Origin: Ruminiclostridium herbifermentans | GTDB taxonomy: Bacteria > Bacillota > Clostridia > Acetivibrionales > DSM-1351 | NCBI RefSeq assembly: GCF_005473905.2 | Contig: NZ_CP061336.1 | Coordinates: forward strand, 310,001 to 374,000 | Direction of reading: 5' to 3' | DNA: 64,000 nucleotides | In this document: piece after piece, positions 8,571-16,317 of the stretch | Layout of the letters: each line of letters starts with the position of its first letter | How positions within the stretch are numbered: position 1 is the first letter of the stretch | The notes under the pieces: generated by a model | What the model was told of the DNA's origin: nothing | Database searches by the model: none | What the model saw: the letters and a program-made list of their open reading frames with translations, nothing else | Translations under genes and position numbers: made by a program

Positions 8571-9416
8571 ATGAATAGGTACTTTATGAATAAGCTTCAA
8601 GAATTTATAGCTATAATAAACTCTAAAATAGGTTCGGGATATGTGTATGGTGGACAAAATAGTACACCTCTTACCATGGAAGCCTTAAATAAGCTTGTTA
8701 AAATGTATGGCAGAGAGCATTATTATTTTAGTAATTACTCGGCAGAAAGATGGTTGGGAAAAGAATATTACGATTGTTCGGGGCTTATTGTGTATGCTTT
8801 ACAAAAAATAGGACTTGTACCCACTAATTTTGACTATACATCAAACGATATATATGTTAAGCTTTGCAAGAAGATACCAAAAAGTGAACTAAGAGCTGGA
8901 GATTTATGTTTTCAGAAAACTAATTCGGGTATAGTACATGTAGGAGTATATATGGACAATAATAGAGTGACCCATGCAAGAGGCACTTATTATGGAGTTG
9001 TAAATACTGAACTATTTAGCTCCTTTAACTTATTCGGAAGATTAAAGTTTTTTGAAAATGTAGTTCCAAATTTTAAGATTATATTTATAAATGAGGTAAA
9101 AAAGGTTGTAAATGATACTAATGTATATGAACAACCATACGATAAATCAGCTAGTATTGGAAAACTTGCAAAAGGTAAGTTGGTGACTGTTGAGGGAAAG
9201 ACTGATAACAACTGGTATTTGGTAGGTATAAACAATAAAAAAGGATATGTGCCAATTTCAACACTTATTGATTATGATGAACTACTTGAAGCTCTTGAAT
9301 TTATAAGTGCTAAATCAGGAATCAGCAAAGAATACTGGTATAATCATGCGAAAGATCTCAAATGGCTGGATGTTTGCTTTGTAAAGATAGCAAAGGGCTT
9401 TGGTGCTAATTTGTAA
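8571..9416 (+). CDS. NlpC/P60 family protein with SH3-like domain
   Basis: 281 residues. Residues 1-160 form an NlpC/P60 cysteine peptidase fold: catalytic Cys in YYDCSGLIVYAL (near 66), His in GIVHVGVYMD (near 125) and a third polar residue in THARG. Residues about 175-235 are a bacterial SH3 domain (NDTNVYEQPYDKSASIGKLAKG ... KKGYVPIS). Such enzymes cut cell-wall peptides. There is no signal peptide, so it may stay cytosolic or leave by a non-Sec route. It is monocistronic and outside the prophage. ATG 8586 is an alternative start; AGGATT before 8571 is a weak ribosome site. Confidence 0.8.
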   Translation: MNRYFMNKLQEFIAIINSKIGSGYVYGGQNSTPLTMEALNKLVKMYGREHYYFSNYSAERWLGKEYYDCSGLIVYALQKIGLVPTNFDYTSNDIYVKLCKKIPKSELRAGDLCFQKTNSGIVHVGVYMDNNRVTHARGTYYGVVNTELFSSFNLFGRLKFFENVVPNFKIIFINEVKKVVNDTNVYEQPYDKSASIGKLAKGKLVTVEGKTDNNWYLVGINNKKGYVPISTLIDYDELLEALEFISAKSGISKEYWYNHAKDLKWLDVCFVKIAKGFGANL

Positions 9417-9628
9417 AGAATAAAATAGAAAATATTCGAATTTTGTTGAAGTATACAAATTACATTTTGTGACATTTAGAAATTAAAGGTGATGCATATA
9501 TTAAATTTAATTTTGGAAAAGACTCTATTTAAAGTTATGTAACTGTGAGTATGCTATACTTAATATAATAGCTAAAGTTATAGAAATATATATGTTGATT
9601 ATTTTTAAGATAAAGTGGGGGAAAACAT

Positions 9629-10384
9629 ATGACAAAGCTTGTATCATGGAATGTTAACGGGCTAAGAGCGTGTATAGGAAAAGGGTTTCTAGATTTTTTT
9701 AATGAAGTAAATGCAGATATATTTTGTATTCAGGAAAGCAAGCTGCAGGAAGGACAATTACAGCTTGAATTAGATGGGTATGAGCAATTTTGGAATTATG
9801 CTTCAAAAAAGGGCTATTCAGGAACGGCTGTTTTTACAAAAATTAAGCCTATCTCGGCATTCTGCGGAATAGGGATTGAGGAGCACGATACTGAAGGACG
9901 CGTTATTACACTGGAATTTGAAGAATACTTTTTAGTGAATGTCTATACGCCAAATTCAAAGCGTGAACTTGAAAGGCTGGAATATAGAATGAAGTGGGAG
10001 GATGATTTCAGGTCTTATCTAAAGAAGTTAGAGGAAAAGAAGCCTGTAATTATTTGTGGGGATATGAATGTTGCACATAATGATATAGATTTAAAAAATC
10101 CCAAAACTAACAGAAATAGTGCCGGCTTTACTATTCAGGAGAGAAACAAGTTTACAGAACTTCTATCTCAAGGCTTTATAGATACCTATAGAAGCTTATA
10201 TCCTGATAAAACAGACGCATATACATGGTGGTCTTATATGTTTAATGCCAGAGCCAAAAATGCTGGTTGGAGAATTGACTATTTTTGTGTATCTGAGTGT
10301 TTAAAGGACAGAATAGAGTCGGCTGAAATATATAGCGATGTTATGGGTTCTGACCATTGCCCTGTGGGTTTAGTTTTAAAATAA
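9629..10384 (+). CDS. exoA: Exodeoxyribonuclease III
   Basis: 251 residues, AP endonuclease/3' exonuclease of the ExoIII (Xth) family, acting in base excision repair. The metal- and phosphate-binding motifs are intact: SWNVNGLRA at the start, QESKLQ (Glu near 36), NVYTPNS, CGDMNVAHNDIDL, the AWWSYMFNAR-type loop (here YTWWSYMFNARAKNAGWRID) and the catalytic SDHCPVGL at the end. Ribosome site GTGGGGGAA precedes ATG 9629. Together with the OGG-type glycosylase 5 kb upstream the region holds two steps of oxidised-base repair, though not as one operon. Confidence 0.96.
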   Translation: MTKLVSWNVNGLRACIGKGFLDFFNEVNADIFCIQESKLQEGQLQLELDGYEQFWNYASKKGYSGTAVFTKIKPISAFCGIGIEEHDTEGRVITLEFEEYFLVNVYTPNSKRELERLEYRMKWEDDFRSYLKKLEEKKPVIICGDMNVAHNDIDLKNPKTNRNSAGFTIQERNKFTELLSQGFIDTYRSLYPDKTDAYTWWSYMFNARAKNAGWRIDYFCVSECLKDRIESAEIYSDVMGSDHCPVGLVLK

Positions 10385-10391
10385 TATTATT

Positions 10392-10552
10392 TTATTCACA
10401 GGGTGGATAAGCCTATTTTTAATATATACACAGTTTAGTCCACATTATCCACAGAAATCATGTCCACAAAGGGGAAAAATTGTGGACAAATTCAGCAATT
10501 ATTAAAAAATCAATGTTCTAAAGGGATAATTTATGATTTAAGCTGTGGATAA
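10392..10552. promoter_or_regulatory. Cluster of DnaA-box sequences
   Basis: Three exact TTATNCACA boxes: 10392-10400 (+, TTATTCACA), 10445-10453 (+, TTATCCACA), 10544-10552 (-, TGTGGATAA). One-mismatch boxes lie at 10402-10410 (-) and 10481-10489 (-), with a further related TGTCCACAA at 10461. All are within 161 bases in the gap between exoA and mrnC. There is no dnaA or dnaN nearby, so a DnaA-binding/titration locus is more likely than oriC. Confidence 0.6.
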
Positions 10553-10966
10553 TTTTTATTCATTCACATAAAATAGATTAGTAAATCAACTTTTCAACAT
10601 TGAAAGCTTAACTATACAAATTTTATCAATGCATGGAAGTAAGCTTTTCTTAGTAAATAATCTATGCAATTATTTCTAAGTAACTGCGTCTCAAGCTTGT
10701 GAATAATATATGGCTAAGATGGATACATAAAAATTTGGCAATATAAAATTGTTTTATCAAATAGAAGTTTAGTGTATAATTATACTTAGTTTGCATTTTG
10801 CTACATTATCCTATTAAATTACAGTTTGAAAGCCGTTGCCTGTCCTAATTTGGTTATTTAGACTAGAGGATTGAGACATTACAGGGCTTATGGATTAATT
10901 TTGTTACAAGGCCAAATGCAGGCTTGTATTATTAAGGCAGAATGAGCAATAGAGTTGGAGAAAATA

Positions 10967-11389
10967 ATGTTTGAAGAAATTGTTAGCAATATGCGTAAGG
11001 ATTTTGATATAGCGCCAATGGAGGTATTAAAGCTTCATCCATTGGTTTTGGCATATATAGGTGATGCAGTTTATGAAGTATATATTCGCACTATGCTTGT
11101 GATAAATAAGAAGACCAACGTGAATATGCTTCATAAGATGTCAATAAAATATGTTAATGCAAAAGCACAGTCAGATATTATTCATAGAATAAAGGACAAG
11201 CTTACTCAAGATGAGCAGGATGTAGTCAGGAGAGGCAGAAATGCTAAATCAGCTACAGCTCCAAAACATGCAGAAATAACTGACTATAGACATTCTACTG
11301 GATATGAGGCATTAATAGGCTATTTATATCTTACAAATGATATGGAAAGGCTTAAGTATATATTGAGGTTGTCGGTTGAAGAAGAGTAA
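10967..11389 (+). CDS. mrnC: Mini-ribonuclease 3
   Basis: 140 residues. ATG 10967 is used because GGAG at 10957-10960 is its ribosome site; the TTG at 10955 overlaps that site. Single RNase III catalytic domain without a dsRNA-binding domain: HPLVLAYIGDAVYEVYIR holds the signature Asp, and TGYEALIGYLYL the second acidic cluster (Glu). Mini-III matures 23S rRNA ends in Firmicutes. The order cysS ... mrnC-rlmB is conserved in this phylum. Confidence 0.94.
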   Translation: MFEEIVSNMRKDFDIAPMEVLKLHPLVLAYIGDAVYEVYIRTMLVINKKTNVNMLHKMSIKYVNAKAQSDIIHRIKDKLTQDEQDVVRRGRNAKSATAPKHAEITDYRHSTGYEALIGYLYLTNDMERLKYILRLSVEEE

Positions 11390-11595
11390 ATATATATCCT
11401 TGTAAAAATAGAACTTTCAACTTTTCTACTAAAAAAGTGCAGCTGGACGAAAAACATTCATTATGTAAATAGGCTATAAAAGAGTTTATAGTTACTGTGA
11501 ATAATATGTTAACTCATGGTTCCAGCCATCAAAAATACACTAGAAGGTTTAACGGATAAAAAAAAATAATAATAGCGAAAGAGTAGGTTTACGTA

Positions 11596-12600
11596 ATGGC
11601 TGAAGGAAGAAATAGATTTGGTAATAGGACGAGCAATGAAAGTAAGAGTGGATTTAAATCTCATTCCGATAAGAGGAAGTCTTATGGGGATGGCGGGAAA
11701 AAGTCATTTAATGATAACAATAATAAAAAGGTTAATGCAGGCAAAAAGACCTTTGGCAGTAAAAGAGAGAATAAGTTTAATAAAGACATGCAGAGTTTAT
11801 ATTCTGGAGAACTGAAATATGATTATAAACCTGATTTGGCAGCGCAGGAGGAAGTTGTTGGAGAAATAGACAAGATTGAGGGAAGAAATCCAATAATGGA
11901 AGCTCTTAAAGCTAACAGGACGATAAATAAAATATTTGTGTCAAAGGGAGAACGAGAAGGCTCAATACGTCAAATAATTGCAATGGCAAGAGAAAAGAAG
12001 ATTATTATAACTGAGGTTGACCATAATGTTATTGAGAGTATGGCATCCACTAAGGCACATCAGGGGATAATAGCTTTTGTCGCTGTCAAAGAGTATGTTG
12101 AGGTTGATGACATATTGATGATAGCACAAGATAAAGGACAGCCTCCATTTATAATAATTCTTGATGAAATAGCAGACCCACACAATTTTGGTGCAATTCT
12201 TAGAACTGCTAATGCTGTAGGAGCACACGGAGTAATTATTCCAAAGAGGAGAGCAATAGGATTAACTTCAGCTGTATCAAAGGCGTCTGCTGGTGCGATA
12301 GAGTATGTTCCAGTTGCTAGAGTAACAAATATTGCACAGACAATTGAATATCTAAAGAAAAATAATGTTTGGGTTGTAGGTACAGATTCCACAGGAGAGA
12401 AAGCCTTTTACGATAGCGATTTGAAAGGAGCAATTGCTCTTGTTGTTGGAAGTGAAGGCGAGGGTATGGGCAAGCTGGTTCGTGAGAAATGCGATTTTGT
12501 AGTTAATATTCCAATGCAAGGTGAGATAAGTTCATTAAATGCGTCAGTAGCAGCTGCAATAGTTATGTATGAGATTTTAAAGCAAAGAGGTAAGAGTTAA
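11596..12600 (+). CDS. rlmB: 23S rRNA 2'-O-ribose methyltransferase, TrmH/RlmB type
   Basis: 334 residues. Residues 1-80 are a basic, Gly/Asn/Lys-rich low-complexity extension not found in short RlmB proteins. Residues 90-165 are the SpoU substrate-binding domain (EGRNPIMEALKANRTINKIFV); 175-330 are the SPOUT trefoil-knot domain with DEIADPHNFGAILRTANAVG, VVGSEGEGMGKLV and IPMQGEISSLNASVAAAI, the three SAM-binding motifs. The family methylates G2251 of 23S rRNA. The basic arm may add RNA affinity (inference). The downstream neighbour yacP is decayed. Confidence 0.92.
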   Translation: MAEGRNRFGNRTSNESKSGFKSHSDKRKSYGDGGKKSFNDNNNKKVNAGKKTFGSKRENKFNKDMQSLYSGELKYDYKPDLAAQEEVVGEIDKIEGRNPIMEALKANRTINKIFVSKGEREGSIRQIIAMAREKKIIITEVDHNVIESMASTKAHQGIIAFVAVKEYVEVDDILMIAQDKGQPPFIIILDEIADPHNFGAILRTANAVGAHGVIIPKRRAIGLTSAVSKASAGAIEYVPVARVTNIAQTIEYLKKNNVWVVGTDSTGEKAFYDSDLKGAIALVVGSEGEGMGKLVREKCDFVVNIPMQGEISSLNASVAAAIVMYEILKQRGKS

Positions 12601-12612
12601 GTTTTAAAGGAA

Positions 12613-13089
12613 TTGAAGTGCTTTGTAATTTATAGATAGTCAATGGACTGATATTTTGATTTGACAATAAGTTTTTATAAGATTATCGTTTTGAATATGC
12701 TATCAAACTATTAGGACGATAAAAAACAATTATAGTGGTATTTGATGCATATCTTTAAAAAATGAAGCAGGATATAATTCAGAAGTTGATATAAATGTAT
12801 TTTTTACAAAATAGAGAAACAGCCAATAATTTTATTTAGAGACTGTTAAATTGCAATTCCAATTTGGTAAGAGTTATTACTTCAGTTCTCTTTGAACAGA
12901 TACAGATAATAACGATGATTTCTTGTTGTATCAGAATGTATCTGAGAGAACTGAAAATTAAAATACAAGCAGAGTTTGAAGAGGGTTAAAGAACTTAATT
13001 TTAAGCCCCTTATTAAGAGTAATATTCTTATGTCAAATATGTCTTCAGATATATTTGAAAAACTGGATAAGATTCGAAAGGGTAAGTAA
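12613..13089 (+). pseudogene. Decayed yacP/rae1 (NYN-domain endoribonuclease)
   Basis: The 580-base gap between rlmB and sigH is where Firmicutes keep yacP (Rae1, a ribosome-associated endoribonuclease). In three frames with several stops it still reads pieces of that protein: LKCFVIY from a TTG at 12613 (ribosome site AAAGGA), KTIIVVFDAY near 12728-12757, RETANNFI*RLL near 12819, VRVITS..FEQ near 12868-12910, YLRELKI near 12946, and IFEKLDKIRKGK up to the TAA at 13087-13089. Order and spacing agree with an intact YacP. The gene decayed in place by substitutions and small indels. Confidence 0.7.
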
Positions 13090-13092
13090 AAC

Positions 13093-13121
13093 TTGACACA
13101 TAGGGGCTTTTTGCTTATAAT
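13093..13121 (+). promoter_or_regulatory. Consensus sigma-A promoter of sigH
   Basis: A perfect TTGACA (13093-13098) and perfect TATAAT (13116-13121), spacer 17. It is 62 bases before the sigH start. AGGGGCTT inside the spacer can pair with AAGCCCCT near 13003. Confidence 0.85.
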
Positions 13122-13183
13122 TTAAATAGGTCTATATTCTGATTTTCCACTCTTTTACATGCAAAAAACTGGGGGCAACAGTA

Positions 13184-13828
13184 TTGAAAACGAACTTAGT
13201 GGTCAATGTTTCTCAAACATATTGTGATATGGTTGACGAAGATATAATACTTGATGCAAAAGTTGGTAATGAACAAGCACTTGAGTATATTATAAACAAA
13301 TACAAGAGTTTCGTACGTGCAAAAGCAAGGACTTATTTCCTCATCGGAGCTGATCGCGAAGATATAATTCAAGAAGGCATGATTGGGTTATTTAAGGCTA
13401 TTAGGGATTATAAGGGGGACAAGCTTTCTTCATTTAGAGCATTTGCTGAGCTTTGTATAACTCGTCAGATTATCACAGCCATCAAAACAGCAACTAGACA
13501 AAAGCACATACCTTTAAATTCTTATATTTCACTTAATAAGCCTATTTTTGATGAGGAATCGGATAGAACTCTTATGGATATTATAAGCGAAGAATGTATA
13601 AGTGATCCGGAGGAATTAGTTATTAATAGAGAAGAGTTTCTTGGAATTGAGAATAAAATGAGTGAAATACTTAGTTCACTTGAATGGGAAGTTTTAACTT
13701 TGTATTTGGAAGGTAAATCCTACCAAGAGATTGCAGAAGAGTTGGATAGACATGTTAAATCAATCGATAATGCGCTACAAAGAGTAAAACGTAAATTAGA
13801 GAAATATTTAGAAGAACAAAAAAGCTAA
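13184..13828 (+). CDS. sigH: RNA polymerase sigma-H factor
   Basis: 214 residues. TTG start at 13184 behind CTGGGGGCA. Regions are complete: region 2 (EYIINKYKSFVRAKARTYFL...GADREDIIQEGMIGLFKAIRDY), 2.4 (AFAELCITRQIITAIKTATRQKH) and region 4 (LSSLEWEVLTLYLEGKSYQEIAEELDRHVKSIDNALQRVKRK). This is the Spo0H/SigH form that drives early sporulation and transition-phase genes. Its own strong promoter suggests steady expression, with control after transcription as in other clostridia (inference). Confidence 0.95.
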   Translation: MKTNLVVNVSQTYCDMVDEDIILDAKVGNEQALEYIINKYKSFVRAKARTYFLIGADREDIIQEGMIGLFKAIRDYKGDKLSSFRAFAELCITRQIITAIKTATRQKHIPLNSYISLNKPIFDEESDRTLMDIISEECISDPEELVINREEFLGIENKMSEILSSLEWEVLTLYLEGKSYQEIAEELDRHVKSIDNALQRVKRKLEKYLEEQKS

Positions 13829-13910
13829 TTTGTAATTATTGGTTTTTATTATGCTAGACTTAGTTTTACGTCCGTGCTATACTACATGAGTTGAGACAAT
13901 CGGATGCTTC

Positions 13911-13984
13911 GCGGGTGTAATTCAATGGTAGAATATCAGCTTCCCAAGCTGACTGCGTGGGTTCGATTCCCATCACCCGCTCCA
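13911..13984 (+). tRNA. tRNA-Gly (anticodon CCC)
   Basis: 74 bases including encoded CCA. Acceptor GCGGGTG pairs with CACCCGC; anticodon stem TCAGC/GCTGA holds loop TTCCCAA, giving anticodon CCC; T arm TGGGTTCGATTCCCA. It lies 3 bases before tRNA-Thr and probably shares its transcript. Confidence 0.93.
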
Positions 13985-13987
13985 CAT

Positions 13988-14063
13988 GCTCCCATAGCTC
14001 AGGCGGCAGAGCGCATCCATGGTAAGGATGAGGTCTCCAGTTCGAATCTGGATGGGAGCTCCA
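13988..14063 (+). tRNA. tRNA-Thr (anticodon GGT), prophage target
   Basis: 76 bases including encoded CCA. Acceptor GCTCCCA/TGGGAGC; anticodon stem CATCC/GGATG with loop ATGGTAA, anticodon GGT; T arm CCAGTTCGAATCTGG. The gene is intact because the left phage junction restores its 3' half. Bases 14016-14063 are the left copy of the attachment core. Confidence 0.95.
14016..14063 (+). other. attL: attL core, 48 bp
   Basis: From the anticodon stem through CCA of tRNA-Thr; identical to 54188-54235. Bases diverge immediately on both sides (CA before versus TT; CATTG after versus AAAAG). The integrase gene lies next to it, pointing toward it. Confidence 0.92.
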
Positions 14064-14072
14064 CATTGAAAG

Positions 14073-14113
14073 TCCTTTAAATACGTGATAATACAGGTAT
14101 TTGAAGGATTTTT
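14073..14113 (+). terminator. Phage-supplied terminator after tRNA-Thr
   Basis: TCCTTTAAATAC (14073-14084) pairs with GTATTTGAAGGA (14097-14108, one wobble), followed by TTTTT. It replaces the host tRNA terminator, which the insertion moved to 54235-54277. Confidence 0.85.
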
Positions 14114-14187
14114 ATTATTATTAAATTTATTTGTTTGTTTGGTTTTTTAGGGTGATTTATTGTATTTTTTTGTTTTGTAAGTGGTAC

Positions 14188-15459
14188 TTAATTGGTACTA
14201 ACTTTTTTCAATTCAATAATCTTGTTATTATTTTTCTTAATCTTTTGTTCACCTTTACGACTTTTTTCTGGTAGTGCTTCAGGTAATCCATTATTAAGAA
14301 CTTGAACAGAATCTTCTACAACATTGTCAATAAAATGTACATAAATATCGTAAGTTGTGCTCACGTCTTTATGTCCAAGCAATTTACTTATAACTTTAAT
14401 GTCTACCTTTTCTCTAAAAAGTTTTGAAGCATACGTATGGCGCATTGTGTGAAGGGTTACCCATTCACAGCCGATAGCCTTACCTGCGTATTTAAAACGC
14501 TTTCTCAAATAACTCATTGTTGGCCTCTTACCCTTTTCTGTTTGAAATAGAGGGTCATTAGGTTTTTTATTAGGCTGCTTTAGCATGTATTCATCAAGTA
14601 GTTTTATAATGTCAGCTGGAATAGGGATAGTTCTCCTACTTGATTCTGTTTTAGTTGCGTTTTGGATTTTCTTTTGCTTTTCCAGATATGTTTTAGTAAC
14701 CTTAACAGTTCTTTTCTTCGTATCTATATCGGATCTGTTTAATGCCAGAGCTTCTCCAGGGCGCAAACCTGTATTATCCATGAATAAAGCATACATAAAA
14801 TGTTTTGTCCGCCGTCCTAATTGGTAAAGAAAAGCCTTTTCTTGCTCTTCTGTGAGAGCTTTTTTTTCTGCCTCATCTTCATCAAAAAGTAAAATATCGT
14901 TTTTAGGAATAATAGTTTTTCGAGCTTCATTTTTAATAACCATTTTCAATTCTTCTGCTTTTTCCAAAGCTCCATTTATGAGACTATGTGTAGCCTTAAT
15001 AGTTTCTTGGCTAAAACCTTCATCTGATAATGAATTATAAAATTTTTGAATTAATTCTAAATTAAGAGTTTTCAATGGCATCTTAGCAATGTCATATCTC
15101 TTTAATCTTGCAATGGATGTTAAATACTTTTCTCTAGTATTGGTTCTTATAGATGGCTTTTTATGCGTTTCAAACCACTCTTGACACCACTTAATTAATG
15201 TTTTATCTGATGGCTCAACATACTCACCCTTTCCTAGAGCAGTAAGGGCTTCTCTCATTTTTTTTACTAGAAGACCTTTTTCGTTTTTCTTTCCATATAT
15301 GCTTTTGTATTCTGTTTTAGAGCGTTGCTTACCATCCTTTCCAGTATATTCTTTTGTACCAACTGGATATCTTGCCTCCCAAAGTTGTTTTGATTCTATC
15401 CAACGAATCATACCTTCATTTCTACTACGTCGCTTTCTTTTCTTATTAATATCTTCCAT
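14188..15459 (-). CDS. int: Phage integrase (tyrosine recombinase)
   Basis: 423 residues, minus strand, 125 bases from attL. N-terminal arm-binding domain (RNEGMIRWIESKQLWEARYPVG), a SAM-like core-binding domain (about 85-190), then the catalytic domain: Arg in TGLRPGEALAL, HxxR in TLHTMRHTYASKLF, His in LGHKDVSTTYDIY with the nucleophile Tyr in that motif. All catalytic residues are present. It integrates and, with an excisionase, excises the prophage at tRNA-Thr. The C-terminal 40 residues are Lys/Asn-rich. Its start faces agrB across 98 bases, so int and agrBD share a divergent control region. Confidence 0.95.
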   Translation of the reverse strand: MEDINKKRKRRSRNEGMIRWIESKQLWEARYPVGTKEYTGKDGKQRSKTEYKSIYGKKNEKGLLVKKMREALTALGKGEYVEPSDKTLIKWCQEWFETHKKPSIRTNTREKYLTSIARLKRYDIAKMPLKTLNLELIQKFYNSLSDEGFSQETIKATHSLINGALEKAEELKMVIKNEARKTIIPKNDILLFDEDEAEKKALTEEQEKAFLYQLGRRTKHFMYALFMDNTGLRPGEALALNRSDIDTKKRTVKVTKTYLEKQKKIQNATKTESSRRTIPIPADIIKLLDEYMLKQPNKKPNDPLFQTEKGKRPTMSYLRKRFKYAGKAIGCEWVTLHTMRHTYASKLFREKVDIKVISKLLGHKDVSTTYDIYVHFIDNVVEDSVQVLNNGLPEALPEKSRKGEQKIKKNNNKIIELKKVSTN

Positions 15460-15498
15460 ATTTTATTTCCTTTCATAATTATAGTATCTATTACTTTT

Positions 15499-15530
15499 CA
15501 ATTAATGTATAATTTAAATAACATTAATTG
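15499..15530 (+). promoter_or_regulatory. Inverted repeat over the agrB promoter
   Basis: CAATTAATGT (15499-15508) and ACATTAATTG (15521-15530) are exact reverse complements with a 12-base spacer. A perfect -10 box TATAAT (15508-15513) lies inside. No good -35 box is found at 17 bases (TATCTA), as in activator-dependent promoters. On the other strand a TATAAT lies at 15478-15483 for int. The site is a candidate operator controlling agrBD and perhaps int. Confidence 0.5.
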
Positions 15531-15557
15531 AACTTTATAAAATAGTATAGGTGATTT

Positions 15558-16142
15558 ATGTTAGACTTAATTACTAAGAAGATTACAAACCAGATTGTTT
15601 TGAATTTCCCTAATATAACCACAGAAAAAGCTATGGAAATTGATTACGGTCTCTATATGGCTTTTTCTGATATTTTAAAGGCGTTAACTATAATAATAGT
15701 TTCTTTACCATTTGGCTTATTTTTGGAAGTATTGACAGCAATTTTTACTTTTGGTTTACTTCGTATGTTTTTAGGTGGTATTCACTCAAAAACACAATTA
15801 GGATGTTTATCTGCATACTTTTTTATAATTTACGGCAATTGTATCTTATCAATATTAGTGACATATGACTTTTTAAATGTAGTATTATTACCAGTATCAA
15901 TAGTTATTGCTTTTTTATATTCTCCAGCAGATTTACCTAGTAAACCTATACTTTCTAAAAAACAATATAAAAAGCTAAAATTATTTGGTATGATAGAACT
16001 TATTATATTGTTTACTATATCATTTTTTGTTCCTAAGGTTTATTCTAATATAATTTGTATTAATTCTTTTGTTGTTACTATACTTATTACTCCTGCAGCA
16101 TATAAATTAACTAAAAATACATTAAGTAATTGTTTATTGTAA
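15558..16142 (+). CDS. agrB: AgrB-like peptide-processing membrane protease
   Basis: 194 residues, integral membrane protein with about five to six hydrophobic segments. The AgrB signature RMFLGGIHSKTQLGC is at about 69-83, with the catalytic His in GGIH and Cys in LGC. AgrB cleaves AgrD at its C-terminal side, forms the thiolactone ring and aids export. It is followed 11 bases later by the agrD ORF. Length and motif are normal for Firmicute AgrB. It is unusual in lying inside a prophage beside the integrase. Confidence 0.92.
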   Translation: MLDLITKKITNQIVLNFPNITTEKAMEIDYGLYMAFSDILKALTIIIVSLPFGLFLEVLTAIFTFGLLRMFLGGIHSKTQLGCLSAYFFIIYGNCILSILVTYDFLNVVLLPVSIVIAFLYSPADLPSKPILSKKQYKKLKLFGMIELIILFTISFFVPKVYSNIICINSFVVTILITPAAYKLTKNTLSNCLL

Positions 16143-16153
16143 AGGAGGGTTAT

Positions 16154-16294
16154 ATGAAAAAAAATATAAAGCTATTAGTTCTGACAGCTTTAGTAGCTTT
16201 GGGAACCTTTACCGCGTACACATCAGCGAATGCCTGTTGGCTCTTTGGATTTCACCAAAAGGAGTGCCCTAAAACATTAATTAAACGAGATTAA
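16154..16294 (+). CDS. agrD: AgrD-like autoinducing peptide precursor
   Basis: 46 residues, with a very strong AAAGGAGGG ribosome site. Order of parts: basic start MKKNIK, a hydrophobic helix (LLVLTALVALGTFTAYTSA), then NACWLFGF followed by the hydrophilic tail HQKECPKTLIKRD. Clostridial AgrD proteins have a Cys-led hydrophobic ring followed by an HQP..PK-type tail, so the mature peptide probably has a thiolactone starting at Cys28 in CWLFGF. A second Cys in the tail (KECPK) is unusual. It lies directly behind agrB and its stop codon overlaps the shared terminator. Confidence 0.88.
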   Translation: MKKNIKLLVLTALVALGTFTAYTSANACWLFGFHQKECPKTLIKRD

Positions 16295-16317
16295 AAAAGG
16301 CTATATGCCTTTTTTAA
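16291..16317. terminator. Shared bidirectional terminator of agrBD and agrAC
   Basis: TTAAAAAAGGC (16291-16301) and GCCTTTTTTAA (16307-16317) are exact reverse complements around TATAT. A-run and T-run on both sides make it work in both directions. It contains the end of the agrD stop codon (16292-16294) and overlaps the agrC stop (16301-16303), so the two operons end within 7 bases of each other. Confidence 0.85.

Noticed and set aside
10392-10552. DnaA boxes as chromosomal oriC
   Set aside because: No dnaA, dnaN, recF or gyrase genes nearby and no clear AT-rich unwinding element next to the boxes.
13866-14066. Minus-strand ORF of 66 codons
   Set aside because: It is the antisense of two tRNA genes, a well-known source of false proteins; it has no ribosome site.
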